Source: Salinibacterium sp. (GTDB lineage: Bacteria > Actinomycetota > Actinomycetes > Actinomycetales > Microbacteriaceae). From it: 64,000 nt of DNA. The notes beneath the pieces are model-generated. The model saw only the letters and a list, made by a program, of their open reading frames with translations. It ran no database searches and had not been told where the DNA came from. Position numbers and translations under genes: made by a program. This document shows positions 16,983-24,864 of the stretch, one piece after another (the first letter of the stretch is position 1; every line of letters starts with the position of its first letter). Location: the NCBI GenBank assembly GCA_015234465.1, contig JADGNA010000008.1, forward strand, positions 744,001-808,000, given 5' to 3'.

Positions 16983-17042
16983 TGTGCGGGTTCGGTGGCG
17001 ATGTGCGTCCTCTATCCCGCACATCGCCACCGAATGCGCACA
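16983..17042. repeat. Long GGCGATGTGCG hairpin, family B copy 1
   Basis: A perfect 17-bp inverted repeat (16991-17007 with 17018-17034) around a 10-base loop, extended outward by TGTGCG/CGCACA. A related element lies at 44485-44556. The rest of 16949-17143 shows no gene. Confidence 0.75.
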
Positions 17043-17143
17043 ACCCCTGCGAGACCTCACCTCACACCCTCCGCGCGCCGCGCTCGTTCCCAGGCGCGGG
17101 CGTCGCAGCGGGCACGCGACCGGCTTCCTGCCACCATCAACGG

Positions 17144-17782
17144 ATGCTCGACCCGCTGCCCTCGACACACCTCGCGCCGTTCATCCTCACGTCATCGCTC
17201 ACCACACCCGGCGAGCGCACCGCACTGCAACAGCGAGTCATCCGCGGCGACCTCGTCACAGTGAGGAGAGGTGTCCACCTTCCCCACCGACTCTGGTCGG
17301 AGCTCCACGGCGCTGGTCGCTATCGAGCCTTGGTCACGGCAAACTCGCTCATCGCTGGCGGGGCCCTCGTGTTCTCCCACCACTCGGCCGCCGCTCTTTG
17401 GCGGCTGCCGTGGCTGGGCGAGTGGCCCGCGCGCGCACACGTCACCGACCCACTCGAGCTACGCGTGCGGTCGGGAAAATTTGTTATGCGACACGTGTCC
17501 TCAAGGCCGGTCGAGCCCGTCTACATCGACAGGCTCGCGGTCACCGACCTGTCGACCGTGCTGCCGTTTGCCGCGGCGGTCGTGGTCGCGGATGCTGCCC
17601 TCCGCCGACAGCGACACCCGAGTCATCCGCTGCCCGAACATCATGCGACGCGCACTTCGCTCCTTAATGAGGTCCAACGCCTCCCTCCTTCTCAGGGGTC
17701 TGTGAGGGCGCTCCGAGTGGCGGAGTTTGCCGATGGCCGCGCGCAACTCCCCGGTGAATCGCTCAGCCGCGTCAATATGCAG
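17144..17782 (+). pseudogene. Truncated AbiEi/endonuclease-domain-like gene
   Basis: From ATG 17144 about 213 codons encode a protein resembling the actinobacterial family with an AbiEi-like N-terminal region and a C-terminal DUF559/Vsr-like nuclease: TLQQ-type repeats of an N-terminal winged helix (RVIRGDLVTVRRGVHLP), FSHHSAAALWRLPW, VVADAALRR, and the linker ADGRAQLPGESLSRVNM. Family members continue with the nuclease core. Here the frame instead runs into a GC-rich stretch and then through the antisense strand of the next gene with no stop until 18754. The nuclease end has been lost. The family assignment is from memory of the motif order. Confidence 0.6.
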
Positions 17783-17824
17783 GCGGCGGCGCGGCGCGGC
17801 GCGGGCCCGGGCGCCCAGCGCCCG

Positions 17825-18706
17825 CTACTCCCCCGCGTGCTCCGGCAGGCGGTCGTCGAGCCACGCGAGCGTGTCGGCGAGCACCTCGTCGCGGTTGGTC
17901 TCGTTGAAGACCTCGTGGCGGGCATCCGTGTAGACGATGAGTTCGACGTCGGTGAGCCCGGAACGCCCGATGTACGACTCCGCGAGCAACTCGGCACTGC
18001 GTTCGCCGCCGAAGGGGTCATCGCCGCCCACCTGGATGAGCAGCGGCACGTCGTGCGCGAGGTTGCGCCGGGGTCGGCCGAGGAGCTTGAGCGCGTCCCA
18101 CAGCCCGAACTGCTTGATAGCGGATGCGGTGAAGCACAGTGGGTCGTCCGCGAAGGCCTGCGCGATGGCCGGGTCACGGCTGAGCCATTCGTTGCCGGTC
18201 GCGCCGAGGTGCCGGTGCCGCTTGTTGAGGTCGCCGCTGTTCATGTGGGCGAAGGTGCGGTAGGCGGTGCCGGTGAGGATGACGGCGTCGTATTCGTCGG
18301 GGTGGTCGTTGACGACGATCTGCGCCAGCAGCGAGCCCCAACTGTGGCCGACGATCGCGAGCGGCACGTCGGCGTTCTCCTCGCGGATGAGCCGGGTGAG
18401 GCTGCGAACCCCCTCGATCGTGGCGCGCAGTCCGCCCGGCCCGAGCTTGCCCATCTTGCTGAGGTCGCCGTTCCACTGCAGCAGGCCGGTCTGCCCGTGG
18501 CCCCGGTGGTCGTCGGCGTAGACGGTGTAGCCGGCGCCGACGAAGGCTTGGGCGACGTCCTCGTAGCGCGCGGCGTGCTCGCCGAGTCCGTGCGAGATCT
18601 GGATGATGCCGCGAGGCTTGCCGACCTTCCACTCGTAGAAGTGGATGGTGACGCCGTGGGCGTCGACGAAGGTGCGCTCGTTGCGGATCGCCGTGAACTT
18701 GACCAC
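17825..18706 (-). CDS. Alpha/beta hydrolase, monoacylglycerol lipase/lysophospholipase type
   Basis: 293 residues of the Hydrolase_4 (PldB) family. Oxyanion segment SHGLGEHAARY near residue 40; nucleophile elbow GHSWGS (about Ser148); acid Asp in QVGGDDPF; catalytic His in DARHEVFNE. No signal peptide. It probably hydrolyses monoacylglycerols or lysolipids in the cytosol, but the substrate is not decided by the sequence. The start is GTG 18706, preceded by AGAGAGCAGG. Divergent from marR with a 76-base gap, so the MarR protein may also affect it. Confidence 0.88.
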   Translation of the reverse strand: MVKFTAIRNERTFVDAHGVTIHFYEWKVGKPRGIIQISHGLGEHAARYEDVAQAFVGAGYTVYADDHRGHGQTGLLQWNGDLSKMGKLGPGGLRATIEGVRSLTRLIREENADVPLAIVGHSWGSLLAQIVVNDHPDEYDAVILTGTAYRTFAHMNSGDLNKRHRHLGATGNEWLSRDPAIAQAFADDPLCFTASAIKQFGLWDALKLLGRPRRNLAHDVPLLIQVGGDDPFGGERSAELLAESYIGRSGLTDVELIVYTDARHEVFNETNRDEVLADTLAWLDDRLPEHAGE

Positions 18707-18746
18707 TCTGCCTGCTCTCTCGGGAGCTCCCAGTGTATTCCCTGTG

Positions 18747-18776
18747 TTGCTTAGCCGAACTAATTTGTTAGGCTAA
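18747..18776 (+). promoter_or_regulatory. Leaderless marR promoter with embedded TTAGCC/GGCTAA operator
   Basis: TTGCTT (18747-18752), 16 bases, then TAGGCT (18769-18774), 8 bases before the marR ATG. The inverted arms TTAGCC (18751) and GGCTAA (18771) overlap both promoter hexamers, as expected of an autoregulatory MarR site. Confidence 0.6.
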
Positions 18777-18782
18777 CGAATC

Positions 18783-19187
18783 ATGGACTCTGAGATTCGC
18801 ATCGCCATCGCCAAACTCGCCCGCCGCATGCGGCAGGAGCGCGGCGCGAGCGACCTGGGCCCGAGCCAACTCGGCGTGCTCGCCTCGCTCGAGATCGCCG
18901 GCCCGCAGACGCTCGGCGAGCTGAGCGCGCAAGAACGCGTCACGGCCCCGTCCATGAACCGCACGGTCAACCTGCTCGAGGCATCCGGGCTCCTCAGCCG
19001 CACCGCGTCGCCGGATGACGGGCGCAAGGTCATCATCGAACTGACGGATGCCGGCCGCGCTGTGCTGGACGACACCCGCCGACGACGGGACGCCTGGTTC
19101 GGCGAGCGCGTCGCAACCCTCAGCGACGAGGAGAAGACCGCCCTCGAAGCGGCGACGCCCGTGTTGCGGAAGCTGGCCGAACTGTGA
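18783..19187 (+). CDS. MarR-family transcriptional regulator
   Basis: 134 residues with the winged helix-turn-helix typical of MarR: LGPSQLGVLASLEIAGPQTL, QERVTAPSMNRTVNLLEASG and the wing TASPDDGRKVIIELTDAG. The stop overlaps the GTG start of an MFS exporter by four bases, so it is the co-transcribed regulator of that pump. The palindrome in its promoter suggests autorepression. The inducer is unknown. Confidence 0.92.
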   Translation: MDSEIRIAIAKLARRMRQERGASDLGPSQLGVLASLEIAGPQTLGELSAQERVTAPSMNRTVNLLEASGLLSRTASPDDGRKVIIELTDAGRAVLDDTRRRRDAWFGERVATLSDEEKTALEAATPVLRKLAEL

Positions 19188-20533
19188 GGGCGATGTTCCG
19201 CTCCTTCAGCATCTTCAACTACCGCCTGTGGTTCGTCGGCGCGCTCGTGTCGAACGTCGGCACATGGATGCAGCGCACCGCCCAGGACTGGATCGTGCTC
19301 ACCGAGCTCACCGACAACGACGCCGCCGCGCTCGGTGTCACCCTCGCGCTCCAGCTCGGTCCGCAGCTGCTGCTGTTGCCCTGGTCCGGGCTCATCGCCG
19401 ACCGTTTCGACCGGCGCCGCGTGCTCATGGTGACGCAGGCCACCATGGGGCTGCTTGCCATCGGGCTCTCCGTCATCGTGCTCGCGGGGGTCGCCGAGCT
19501 GTGGCACCTCTACGCCTTCGCCTTTGCGCTCGGCCTGGCATCCGCGATCGACGCCCCCGCACGGCAGGCCTTCGTCTCGGAGCTGGTCTCGGTCGAGTAC
19601 CTGCCGAACGCGGTCGCGCTGAACTCGCTCTCGTTCCACAGCGCACGGCTCGCGGGCCCCGCGGTTGCCGGCATCCTGATCGCGCTCGTCGGCACGGGCT
19701 GGGTCTTCGTGCTCAACGCGGCGACCTTCGCCGCCGTGCTCGCCTCCCTCTTCTTCATGCGCCGCCGGGAGCTCCAGCCGACCGAGAAGGCGAAGCGCGG
19801 CAAGGGGCAGTTGCGGGAGGGCTTCCGCTACGTGCGCTCGCGGCCCGACATCATGCTCGTGCTGGTCTTGGTCTTCCTGATCGGCACCTTCGGCATGAAC
19901 TTCGCGATCTACACCTCGACCATGACGACGATCGAGTTCGGCCTGGGAGCGAGCGAGTACGGTGCGCTCTCCTCGATCATGGCGATCGGTTCGGTTGCGG
20001 GCGCGCTCCTCGCCGCCCGCCGGGAGCGGGCGCGCGTGGGTCTTGCGGTCGCGGCGGCCGCGGCGTTCGGCTTCGCGTGCCTCACGGCATCCCTCATGCC
20101 CAGCTATCTGACCTTCGCGATCTCGCTCGTGCTCGTGGGCGCCTGCTCACTGACCTTCATGACGAGCGCGAACGCCTACGTGCAGACCACGACCGAACCG
20201 GTCATGCGCGGCCGCGTCATGGCCCTCTACATGGCGGTCATGATGGGCGGCACGCCGATCGGTGCGCCGATCGTCGGCTGGGTCACCAACCACCTCGGCC
20301 CGCGGTGGGGTCTCGCCGTCGCGGCGATCGCCGGCCTGTCCGCGGCCATCATCGGCCTCGCCTGGCTGGTGCGGGCGCGCGGGATGCGCGTCACCTACCG
20401 CGCTTCGGGTCGTCGCCGGCTCGGCCTGCATTTCACGGGCGACGGGCGCGTCGACGAGGAGCCCGGCGAGAGCGCCGTCGAGGCGGCGACGACCGAGATC
20501 GCGGTTATCGAGACGACGAACCAGCGTCGCTGA
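19184..20533 (+). CDS. MFS transporter, DHA3 (enterobactin/drug exporter) type
   Basis: About 449 residues with twelve predicted membrane segments. The A-motif loop reads GLIADRFDRRRVL, and SFHSARLAGPAVAGILI is typical of the MFS_3 family, which exports drugs or siderophores by proton antiport. GTG 19184 (overlapping marR) or ATG 19193 is the start. The last 50 residues are a polar cytoplasmic tail. Its 3' end overlaps the convergent GCS2-type gene by 29 bases. Cargo not determinable. Confidence 0.9.
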   Translation: MRAMFRSFSIFNYRLWFVGALVSNVGTWMQRTAQDWIVLTELTDNDAAALGVTLALQLGPQLLLLPWSGLIADRFDRRRVLMVTQATMGLLAIGLSVIVLAGVAELWHLYAFAFALGLASAIDAPARQAFVSELVSVEYLPNAVALNSLSFHSARLAGPAVAGILIALVGTGWVFVLNAATFAAVLASLFFMRRRELQPTEKAKRGKGQLREGFRYVRSRPDIMLVLVLVFLIGTFGMNFAIYTSTMTTIEFGLGASEYGALSSIMAIGSVAGALLAARRERARVGLAVAAAAAFGFACLTASLMPSYLTFAISLVLVGACSLTFMTSANAYVQTTTEPVMRGRVMALYMAVMMGGTPIGAPIVGWVTNHLGPRWGLAVAAIAGLSAAIIGLAWLVRARGMRVTYRASGRRRLGLHFTGDGRVDEEPGESAVEAATTEIAVIETTNQRR

Positions 20534-21635
20534 CGGTGGAGCTCGGATGCGGTGGCTCCGGCGCGATGGAGCTGCGGTAGAGCGCGGCGAGAGACGGCCG
20601 TCCCCCGCGCTCGTAGGCGTCCAGCTGCCGCGCGGCGCCCGTGCCCTCCTCGAAGATGCGGTCGACCCATTCCTCCACCTGCGCGAGGTCGCCGGCCTCG
20701 TCGAGCGCTCCGCGCACGTGGTCGACGAGCGCGTCGACTGCCTGGCGGGCGGGCACGACCTCGCCGGTCAGCGGGTGCACGAGCTTATCGGCGAGGCCAT
20801 CACGGGCGGCGAGCCACAGCGCCGCATCGATGAGTTCTGCGTCGAGCTCCTCGGCCGCGTCGTCCTGGCCGAGTGCGGTCGCGACGAGCGCCCGGGTGAG
20901 CGCCGCGAGCAGCACGGTGTGCCACGCCTCGAGCTGCACGTCCGGCGTGCGGATCTCGATCGTCGGCAGGTGGTTGGAGAGGCGGATGTTCCACATGACG
21001 AGTGCGTCATCGAAGGTGCCGCCCACGCCGACCAGCCGTTCGATCCTGCGGTCGTAGTCGGCGGCATCCGCGAACCGTGGTGGGGTGCCGCGTGTGGTCC
21101 AGCGCTGCAGCTGGATCGTGCGCCAGCTGGCGAAGCCCGTGTCGGCGCCGTTCCAGAAGGGTGAGTTGGCTCCGATGGCGGTAAGCAGTGGCATCCAGCG
21201 GCGAAGGCCGTTGAGCGCCCGCACGCCACTTTCGCGGTCGTCGATGTGCACATGCACGTGCAGTCCGTTGAAGTAGTAGTCGCGGCCGACCTGGCCATAT
21301 TCCTCGTAGACGCGGTGGTAGCGGGGCTTGTCGGTGACGACGCTGCCGCCATCAAGCGAGGGGAACGTGCCGCTCGCGCAGGGAACGACGCCGACGGATG
21401 CCGCGGCCTCCCGCAGCCGCCCCCGGAACGCCTGCAGGTCACCGAGTGCCTGCTGCAGCGTCTCGAAGACCGGGCTCGGCCGCTCGAGTTGGCTCAGCAG
21501 GAACTCGCGCTGCACGTTCTTGCTCTCGACCCGCTCCACGCGGAGCGCCCTGTAGACGGCGGGACTCACGTCGCGCGGCTGCAGGGTGTCGGGGTCGATG
21601 AAGCAGTACTCCTCTTCCACACCGAATGTGACCAC
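20505..21635 (-). CDS. Carboxylate-amine ligase, GCS2 / YbdK family
   Basis: 376 residues of the glutamate-cysteine ligase type 2 fold: FGVEEEYCFIDPDTL at the N-terminus (ATP/Mg-binding Glu cluster), FNGLHVHVHIDD, and RLSNHLPTIEIRTPDVQ. YbdK has weak gamma-glutamylcysteine ligase activity in E. coli; actinobacteria carry several paralogues, including the mycothiol-era EgtA relatives, so the true substrate is open. The start is GTG 21635, with AGGAGGAGG upstream. A -10-like TACTAT lies at 21678-21683. Confidence 0.88.
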   Translation of the reverse strand: MVTFGVEEEYCFIDPDTLQPRDVSPAVYRALRVERVESKNVQREFLLSQLERPSPVFETLQQALGDLQAFRGRLREAAASVGVVPCASGTFPSLDGGSVVTDKPRYHRVYEEYGQVGRDYYFNGLHVHVHIDDRESGVRALNGLRRWMPLLTAIGANSPFWNGADTGFASWRTIQLQRWTTRGTPPRFADAADYDRRIERLVGVGGTFDDALVMWNIRLSNHLPTIEIRTPDVQLEAWHTVLLAALTRALVATALGQDDAAEELDAELIDAALWLAARDGLADKLVHPLTGEVVPARQAVDALVDHVRGALDEAGDLAQVEEWVDRIFEEGTGAARQLDAYERGGRPSLAALYRSSIAPEPPHPSSTVSDAGSSSR

Positions 21636-21738
21636 CGTGCCTCCTCCTGCGCTGTTGCTGACCGGCGCCTGCTTCGAATAGTAGGCACAGCATCCGGTCG
21701 CCGCTTTCAGAAGATTCGTGGCGGGGCGGTGGTACGAG

Positions 21739-21766
21739 CGTCTGCGGGTCTGCAGGCGGGCAGACG
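21739..21766 (-). terminator. Possible terminator after rocD
   Basis: CGTCTGC (21739-21745) pairs with GCAGACG (21760-21766) just past the rocD stop. The stem is short and there is no clear U-tract. Confidence 0.35.
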
Positions 21767-21774
21767 ACAGGAGA

Positions 21775-22998
21775 CTACGCGAGTTCCGCGAGCACTCCCT
21801 CCAGCTGGTCGACCGCCCAGTCGAGGTCGGCGGCCTCGATCACGATGGGCGGCGCGAGTCGCACGGTCGAGCCGTGCGTGTCCTTGGCGAGCACGCCGCG
21901 CTCCATGAGCAGCTCGCACACCCGGCGGCCCGTACCGAGTCGTGGGTCGATGTCGATGCCGGCCCACAGTCCCGCGCCGCGCACCTCAAGCACGCCGCGG
22001 CCCTTGAGGGCCCCGAGCCGCTCGTGCAGGCGGGCCCCGAGTGTGCGGGCTCGTTCCTGGGGTTCGCCCTCTGCGAGCATCCGCACGACCTCGGTGCCGA
22101 CCGCCGCGGCGAGGGGGTTGCCGCCGAAGGTCGAGCCGTGCTGCCCTGGCGCCAGCACGCCGAGGATGTCGGCATCGCCGACGACCGCCGAGACGGGCAC
22201 GATGCCGCCGCCGAGCGCCTTGCCGAGCAGGTAGAGGTCGGGCACGACCCCCACGAGGTCACACGCGAAGGTCGCGCCGGTGCGGCCCAGTCCGGACTGG
22301 ATCTCGTCGGCGATGAGCAGCACGCGCTCGGCCGTGCAGAGCTCGCGCAGCGCCGGCAGGAAGTCGGCGGGCGGCACCAGCACGCCCGCTTCACCCTGGA
22401 TGGGCTCGACCAGCACGGCGACCGTGTCGGCGTCGATCAGTCGCGCTGCGGCGGCCGCGTCACCGTAGGGCGCGGTGCGGAATCCCGGGGTGAAGGGGCC
22501 GAAGTCCTGGCGGGCATCCGCATCGTCACTGAAGCTCACGATCGTCGTCGTGCGCCCGTGGAAGTTGCCCGACATGACCACGATGTTGGCTCGATCAGGA
22601 GTGACGCCCTTGACCCGGTAGCCCCACGCCCGCGTGACCTTGATACCCGACTCGACCGCCTCCGCGCCCGTGTTCATCGGCAGCACCATATCCTTGCCAG
22701 CGAGCGCCGCCAGCTCCGTCACGAAGGTGCCCAGCCGGTCGTTGTGGAAGGCGCGACTCGTGAGTGTGATGCGGTCGAGCTGCTCCCGGGCCACCGCGAG
22801 CAGCCGCTCATTGGAGTGGCCGAAGTTGACGGCGGAGTATGCGGCGAGGCAGTCGAGGTAGCGGCGGCCGTCGACATCCGTCACCCAGGCGCCCTCGCCC
22901 GAGGCGACCACCACCGGGAGGGGGTGGTAGTTGTGCGGTGAGTGGGTGCTCTCGGCCTCGATCGCGTCACGCGAGCGGATGCCCTGCGCCACGCTCAT
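21775..22998 (-). CDS. rocD: Ornithine aminotransferase
   Basis: PLP enzyme converting ornithine and 2-oxoglutarate to glutamate-5-semialdehyde (P5C) and glutamate. 407 residues. The PLP lysine is in LLGKALGGG; VLIADEIQSGLGRTG contains the cofactor Asp; GSTFGGNPLAAAVG and NTGAEAVESGIKVTRAWGY are class-III aminotransferase signatures close to RocD. Start ATG 22998 overlaps the ddaH-like stop by four bases (ATGA), so the two are co-translated. Confidence 0.93.
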   Translation of the reverse strand: MSVAQGIRSRDAIEAESTHSPHNYHPLPVVVASGEGAWVTDVDGRRYLDCLAAYSAVNFGHSNERLLAVAREQLDRITLTSRAFHNDRLGTFVTELAALAGKDMVLPMNTGAEAVESGIKVTRAWGYRVKGVTPDRANIVVMSGNFHGRTTTIVSFSDDADARQDFGPFTPGFRTAPYGDAAAAARLIDADTVAVLVEPIQGEAGVLVPPADFLPALRELCTAERVLLIADEIQSGLGRTGATFACDLVGVVPDLYLLGKALGGGIVPVSAVVGDADILGVLAPGQHGSTFGGNPLAAAVGTEVVRMLAEGEPQERARTLGARLHERLGALKGRGVLEVRGAGLWAGIDIDPRLGTGRRVCELLMERGVLAKDTHGSTVRLAPPIVIEAADLDWAVDQLEGVLAELA

Positions 22999-23852
22999 CG
23001 ACGAAGCTCCAGTGTGCAGCATTTGACTCCTCCTCCCCCGAGCAGCAACTCGGACAGGTCCACGTCGATGGTCTCGTAGCCTCGCTCCCGCAGCTGCCGG
23101 GCGTAGCCGAGGGCTCGGGATGCCACGACCACCGTGCGCCCGTCGCTGAAGCAGTTGAGTCCCAGCACCGCGGCATCCGCCTCCGTGACGATGATCGCGT
23201 TGGGGAACCGCTCGCGCAGTACCCCCTGGCTGGCCTCGCTGAACGCGGAGGGCAGGTAGGCGATCGTCGGCTCCGTGCCCGGGCTCGGCTCGGGGTCGAG
23301 CACGGCGAGCGCCGTGTCGAGGTGGTAGTAGCTGGGGTTGACGAGTTCGAGCCCCACGACCTCCCGGCCGAACACCCGCGCCAGTTCGGCCTGGCTGGCG
23401 GTGCTACTGCGGAATCCCGAGCCGGCGAGGATGACCTCGCCCGCGAGCAGGAAGTCGCCCTCTCCCTCGTTGATCTCCTCCGGCGCGTGCACGGCGAAAC
23501 CCGCGCGCTCGAACCAGTCCATGTAGGCGGGCCCCTCCGGCGCGCGCTCCGGATGCGTGAAGCGTGCCCCGTAGGCGATGCCGTCGAGCACGAAACCACC
23601 ATTGGCGGCGTAGACCATGTCGGGCAATCCCGCGATGGGGTCGACCACCTGCACGTCGAAGCCGAGGTCGATGTAGGCCGAGCGGAGCGTCTCCCACTGC
23701 CGCACCGCGAGGCTCGTGTCGGTGGGGTTCGCGGGGTGCATCCACGGGTTGATGCGGTAACTCACCGTGAAGTGATCGGGTCGGCACATGAGCACGGTGC
23801 GGGCCGAAGCGGCACGTTGCACGGGCGCGGCGGCAGTGTCGGTCAGGGTCAT
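22995..23852 (-). CDS. ddaH: DDAH/arginine-deiminase-superfamily amidinohydrolase
   Basis: 285 residues of the guanidino-group-modifying superfamily. Candidate catalytic residues: Asn84 in YAANGG, the acidic pair in EGEGDF (Glu131, Asp133), His177 in YYHLDTAL, and Cys278 in GGGGVKCCTLEL. It is normally annotated as dimethylargininase, which yields citrulline. Because it is coupled to rocD, which needs ornithine, and carries the Asn seen in cyanobacterial arginine dihydrolase ArgZ, it may convert arginine straight to ornithine. Start ATG 23852 has GGAGG upstream. M. tuberculosis has the same order (Rv2324, Rv2323c, Rv2322c). Confidence 0.85.
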   Translation of the reverse strand: MTLTDTAAAPVQRAASARTVLMCRPDHFTVSYRINPWMHPANPTDTSLAVRQWETLRSAYIDLGFDVQVVDPIAGLPDMVYAANGGFVLDGIAYGARFTHPERAPEGPAYMDWFERAGFAVHAPEEINEGEGDFLLAGEVILAGSGFRSSTASQAELARVFGREVVGLELVNPSYYHLDTALAVLDPEPSPGTEPTIAYLPSAFSEASQGVLRERFPNAIIVTEADAAVLGLNCFSDGRTVVVASRALGYARQLRERGYETIDVDLSELLLGGGGVKCCTLELRR

Positions 23853-23900
23853 GCCTCCAGTGTCACAGCGGTTGCGGGCATGTTTTCGTGAATCCGCGCA

Positions 23901-23939
23901 GGAAATCGCCGCACTGACGTGCCATCATGCAAGATTTCC
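23901..23939. promoter_or_regulatory. Possible Lrp operator between ddaH and lrp
   Basis: GGAAATC (23901-23907) and GATTTCC (23933-23939) form an inverted pair in the divergent promoter region. TAGAGT (23943-23948) lies 6 bases before the lrp ATG and fits a leaderless -10. Confidence 0.4.
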
Positions 23940-23954
23940 CCGTAGAGTGCCGCC

Positions 23955-24392
23955 ATGGACAACCTCGACCACGGCATCCTCGCACTGCTCCGCAAGAACG
24001 CCCGGGCCGGTTACGGCGACATCGGCGAGCGCATCGGCCTCTCCGCATCCGCCGTCAAGCGACGCGTCGACCGGCTCGTCGCCGATGGCGTCATCCGCAG
24101 CTTCACCATCCAGGTCGACCCCGCGGTCGACGGTCTCGGCACCGAGGCCTACGTCGAGCTGTTCTGCCGGGGAACGGTCGCGCCCGCCGAGCTGCGACGG
24201 ATGCTCTCCGACATCCCCGAGGTCGTCGGCGCCGGCACGGTGAGCGGCAGCGCCGATGCCATGCTGCACATGAGGAGCCGTGACATCCACAGCCTCGAGG
24301 TCGCGATCGAGAAGGTGCGCGATGCGCCGAACGTCGACCACACGCGGAGCTCGATCGTGCTGTCGCGGCTCATCGAGCGGGCGCGCGACTGA
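23955..24392 (+). CDS. Lrp/AsnC-family regulator of the ddaH-rocD operon
   Basis: 145 residues: an N-terminal helix-turn-helix (DIGERIGLSASAVKRRVDRL) and a C-terminal RAM effector domain (VELFCRGTVAPAELRRML and VSGSADAMLHMRSRD). Divergent from ddaH-rocD across 102 bases, so it probably senses an amino acid of the arginine-ornithine pathway and controls those genes. It ends 9 bases from the convergent arsR gene. Confidence 0.9.
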   Translation: MDNLDHGILALLRKNARAGYGDIGERIGLSASAVKRRVDRLVADGVIRSFTIQVDPAVDGLGTEAYVELFCRGTVAPAELRRMLSDIPEVVGAGTVSGSADAMLHMRSRDIHSLEVAIEKVRDAPNVDHTRSSIVLSRLIERARD

Positions 24393-24401
24393 ACGAGCGG
24401 C

Positions 24402-24743
24402 TCAGATGATCCAGCCGTCGTCGGTCGTGAAGTTCTCCAGCAGCGGCTCGACGGGTTCGTAGCGGCGCTCCCAGAACTCGCCGTACTCGAGCAGCCAGCG
24501 CGCGGCGTCTTCGAGGGGGTCCGCGCGCAGGGAGCTGATGGTCGCGGTGCCGACCGGGCGGCGGTGGATGAGGCCCGCCGATTCGAGCACGCGGAGGTGG
24601 CGCGAGATGGCTGGCTGGCTGAGCGGGAAGTGGTGCGCGAGCTGCCCGACGGTCGCGTCATCGTCGCGCAGGAGCCCCAGGATGGCGCGTCGTGTAGGGT
24701 CGGCGAGCGCCGCGAACACCGTGTCAAGATCGGTCTTCGGCAT
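24402..24743 (-). CDS. ArsR-family transcriptional regulator
   Basis: 113 residues with a winged helix: FAALADPTRRAILGLL, then FPLSQPAISRHLRVLESAGLI. No metal-binding CxC motif is present, and the C-terminus (YGEFWERRYEPVEPLLENF) resembles the non-metal subgroup often linked to SRPBCC proteins, though none is adjacent. Start ATG 24743. Divergent from the oxygenase gene at 24865, which it may control. Confidence 0.88.
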   Translation of the reverse strand: MPKTDLDTVFAALADPTRRAILGLLRDDDATVGQLAHHFPLSQPAISRHLRVLESAGLIHRRPVGTATISSLRADPLEDAARWLLEYGEFWERRYEPVEPLLENFTTDDGWII

Positions 24744-24864
24744 TCATAACCCCCATGTTTCAAAACAGGAAGGTTAAGAATAGCGAGCTTTTCACCGAGA
24801 TACCCCGAAAACGCTGTCACGATTTGAGGCGCGCCAGCGCGTGACGAATTGCTACAACTGAACA

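Noticed and set aside
17783-18754. Continuation of the truncated 17144 gene through the hydrolase locus to a stop at 18754
   Set aside because: The frame after 17782 is antisense to a well-supported alpha/beta hydrolase and reads as low-complexity Arg/Val/Glu; it is not a real C-terminus.
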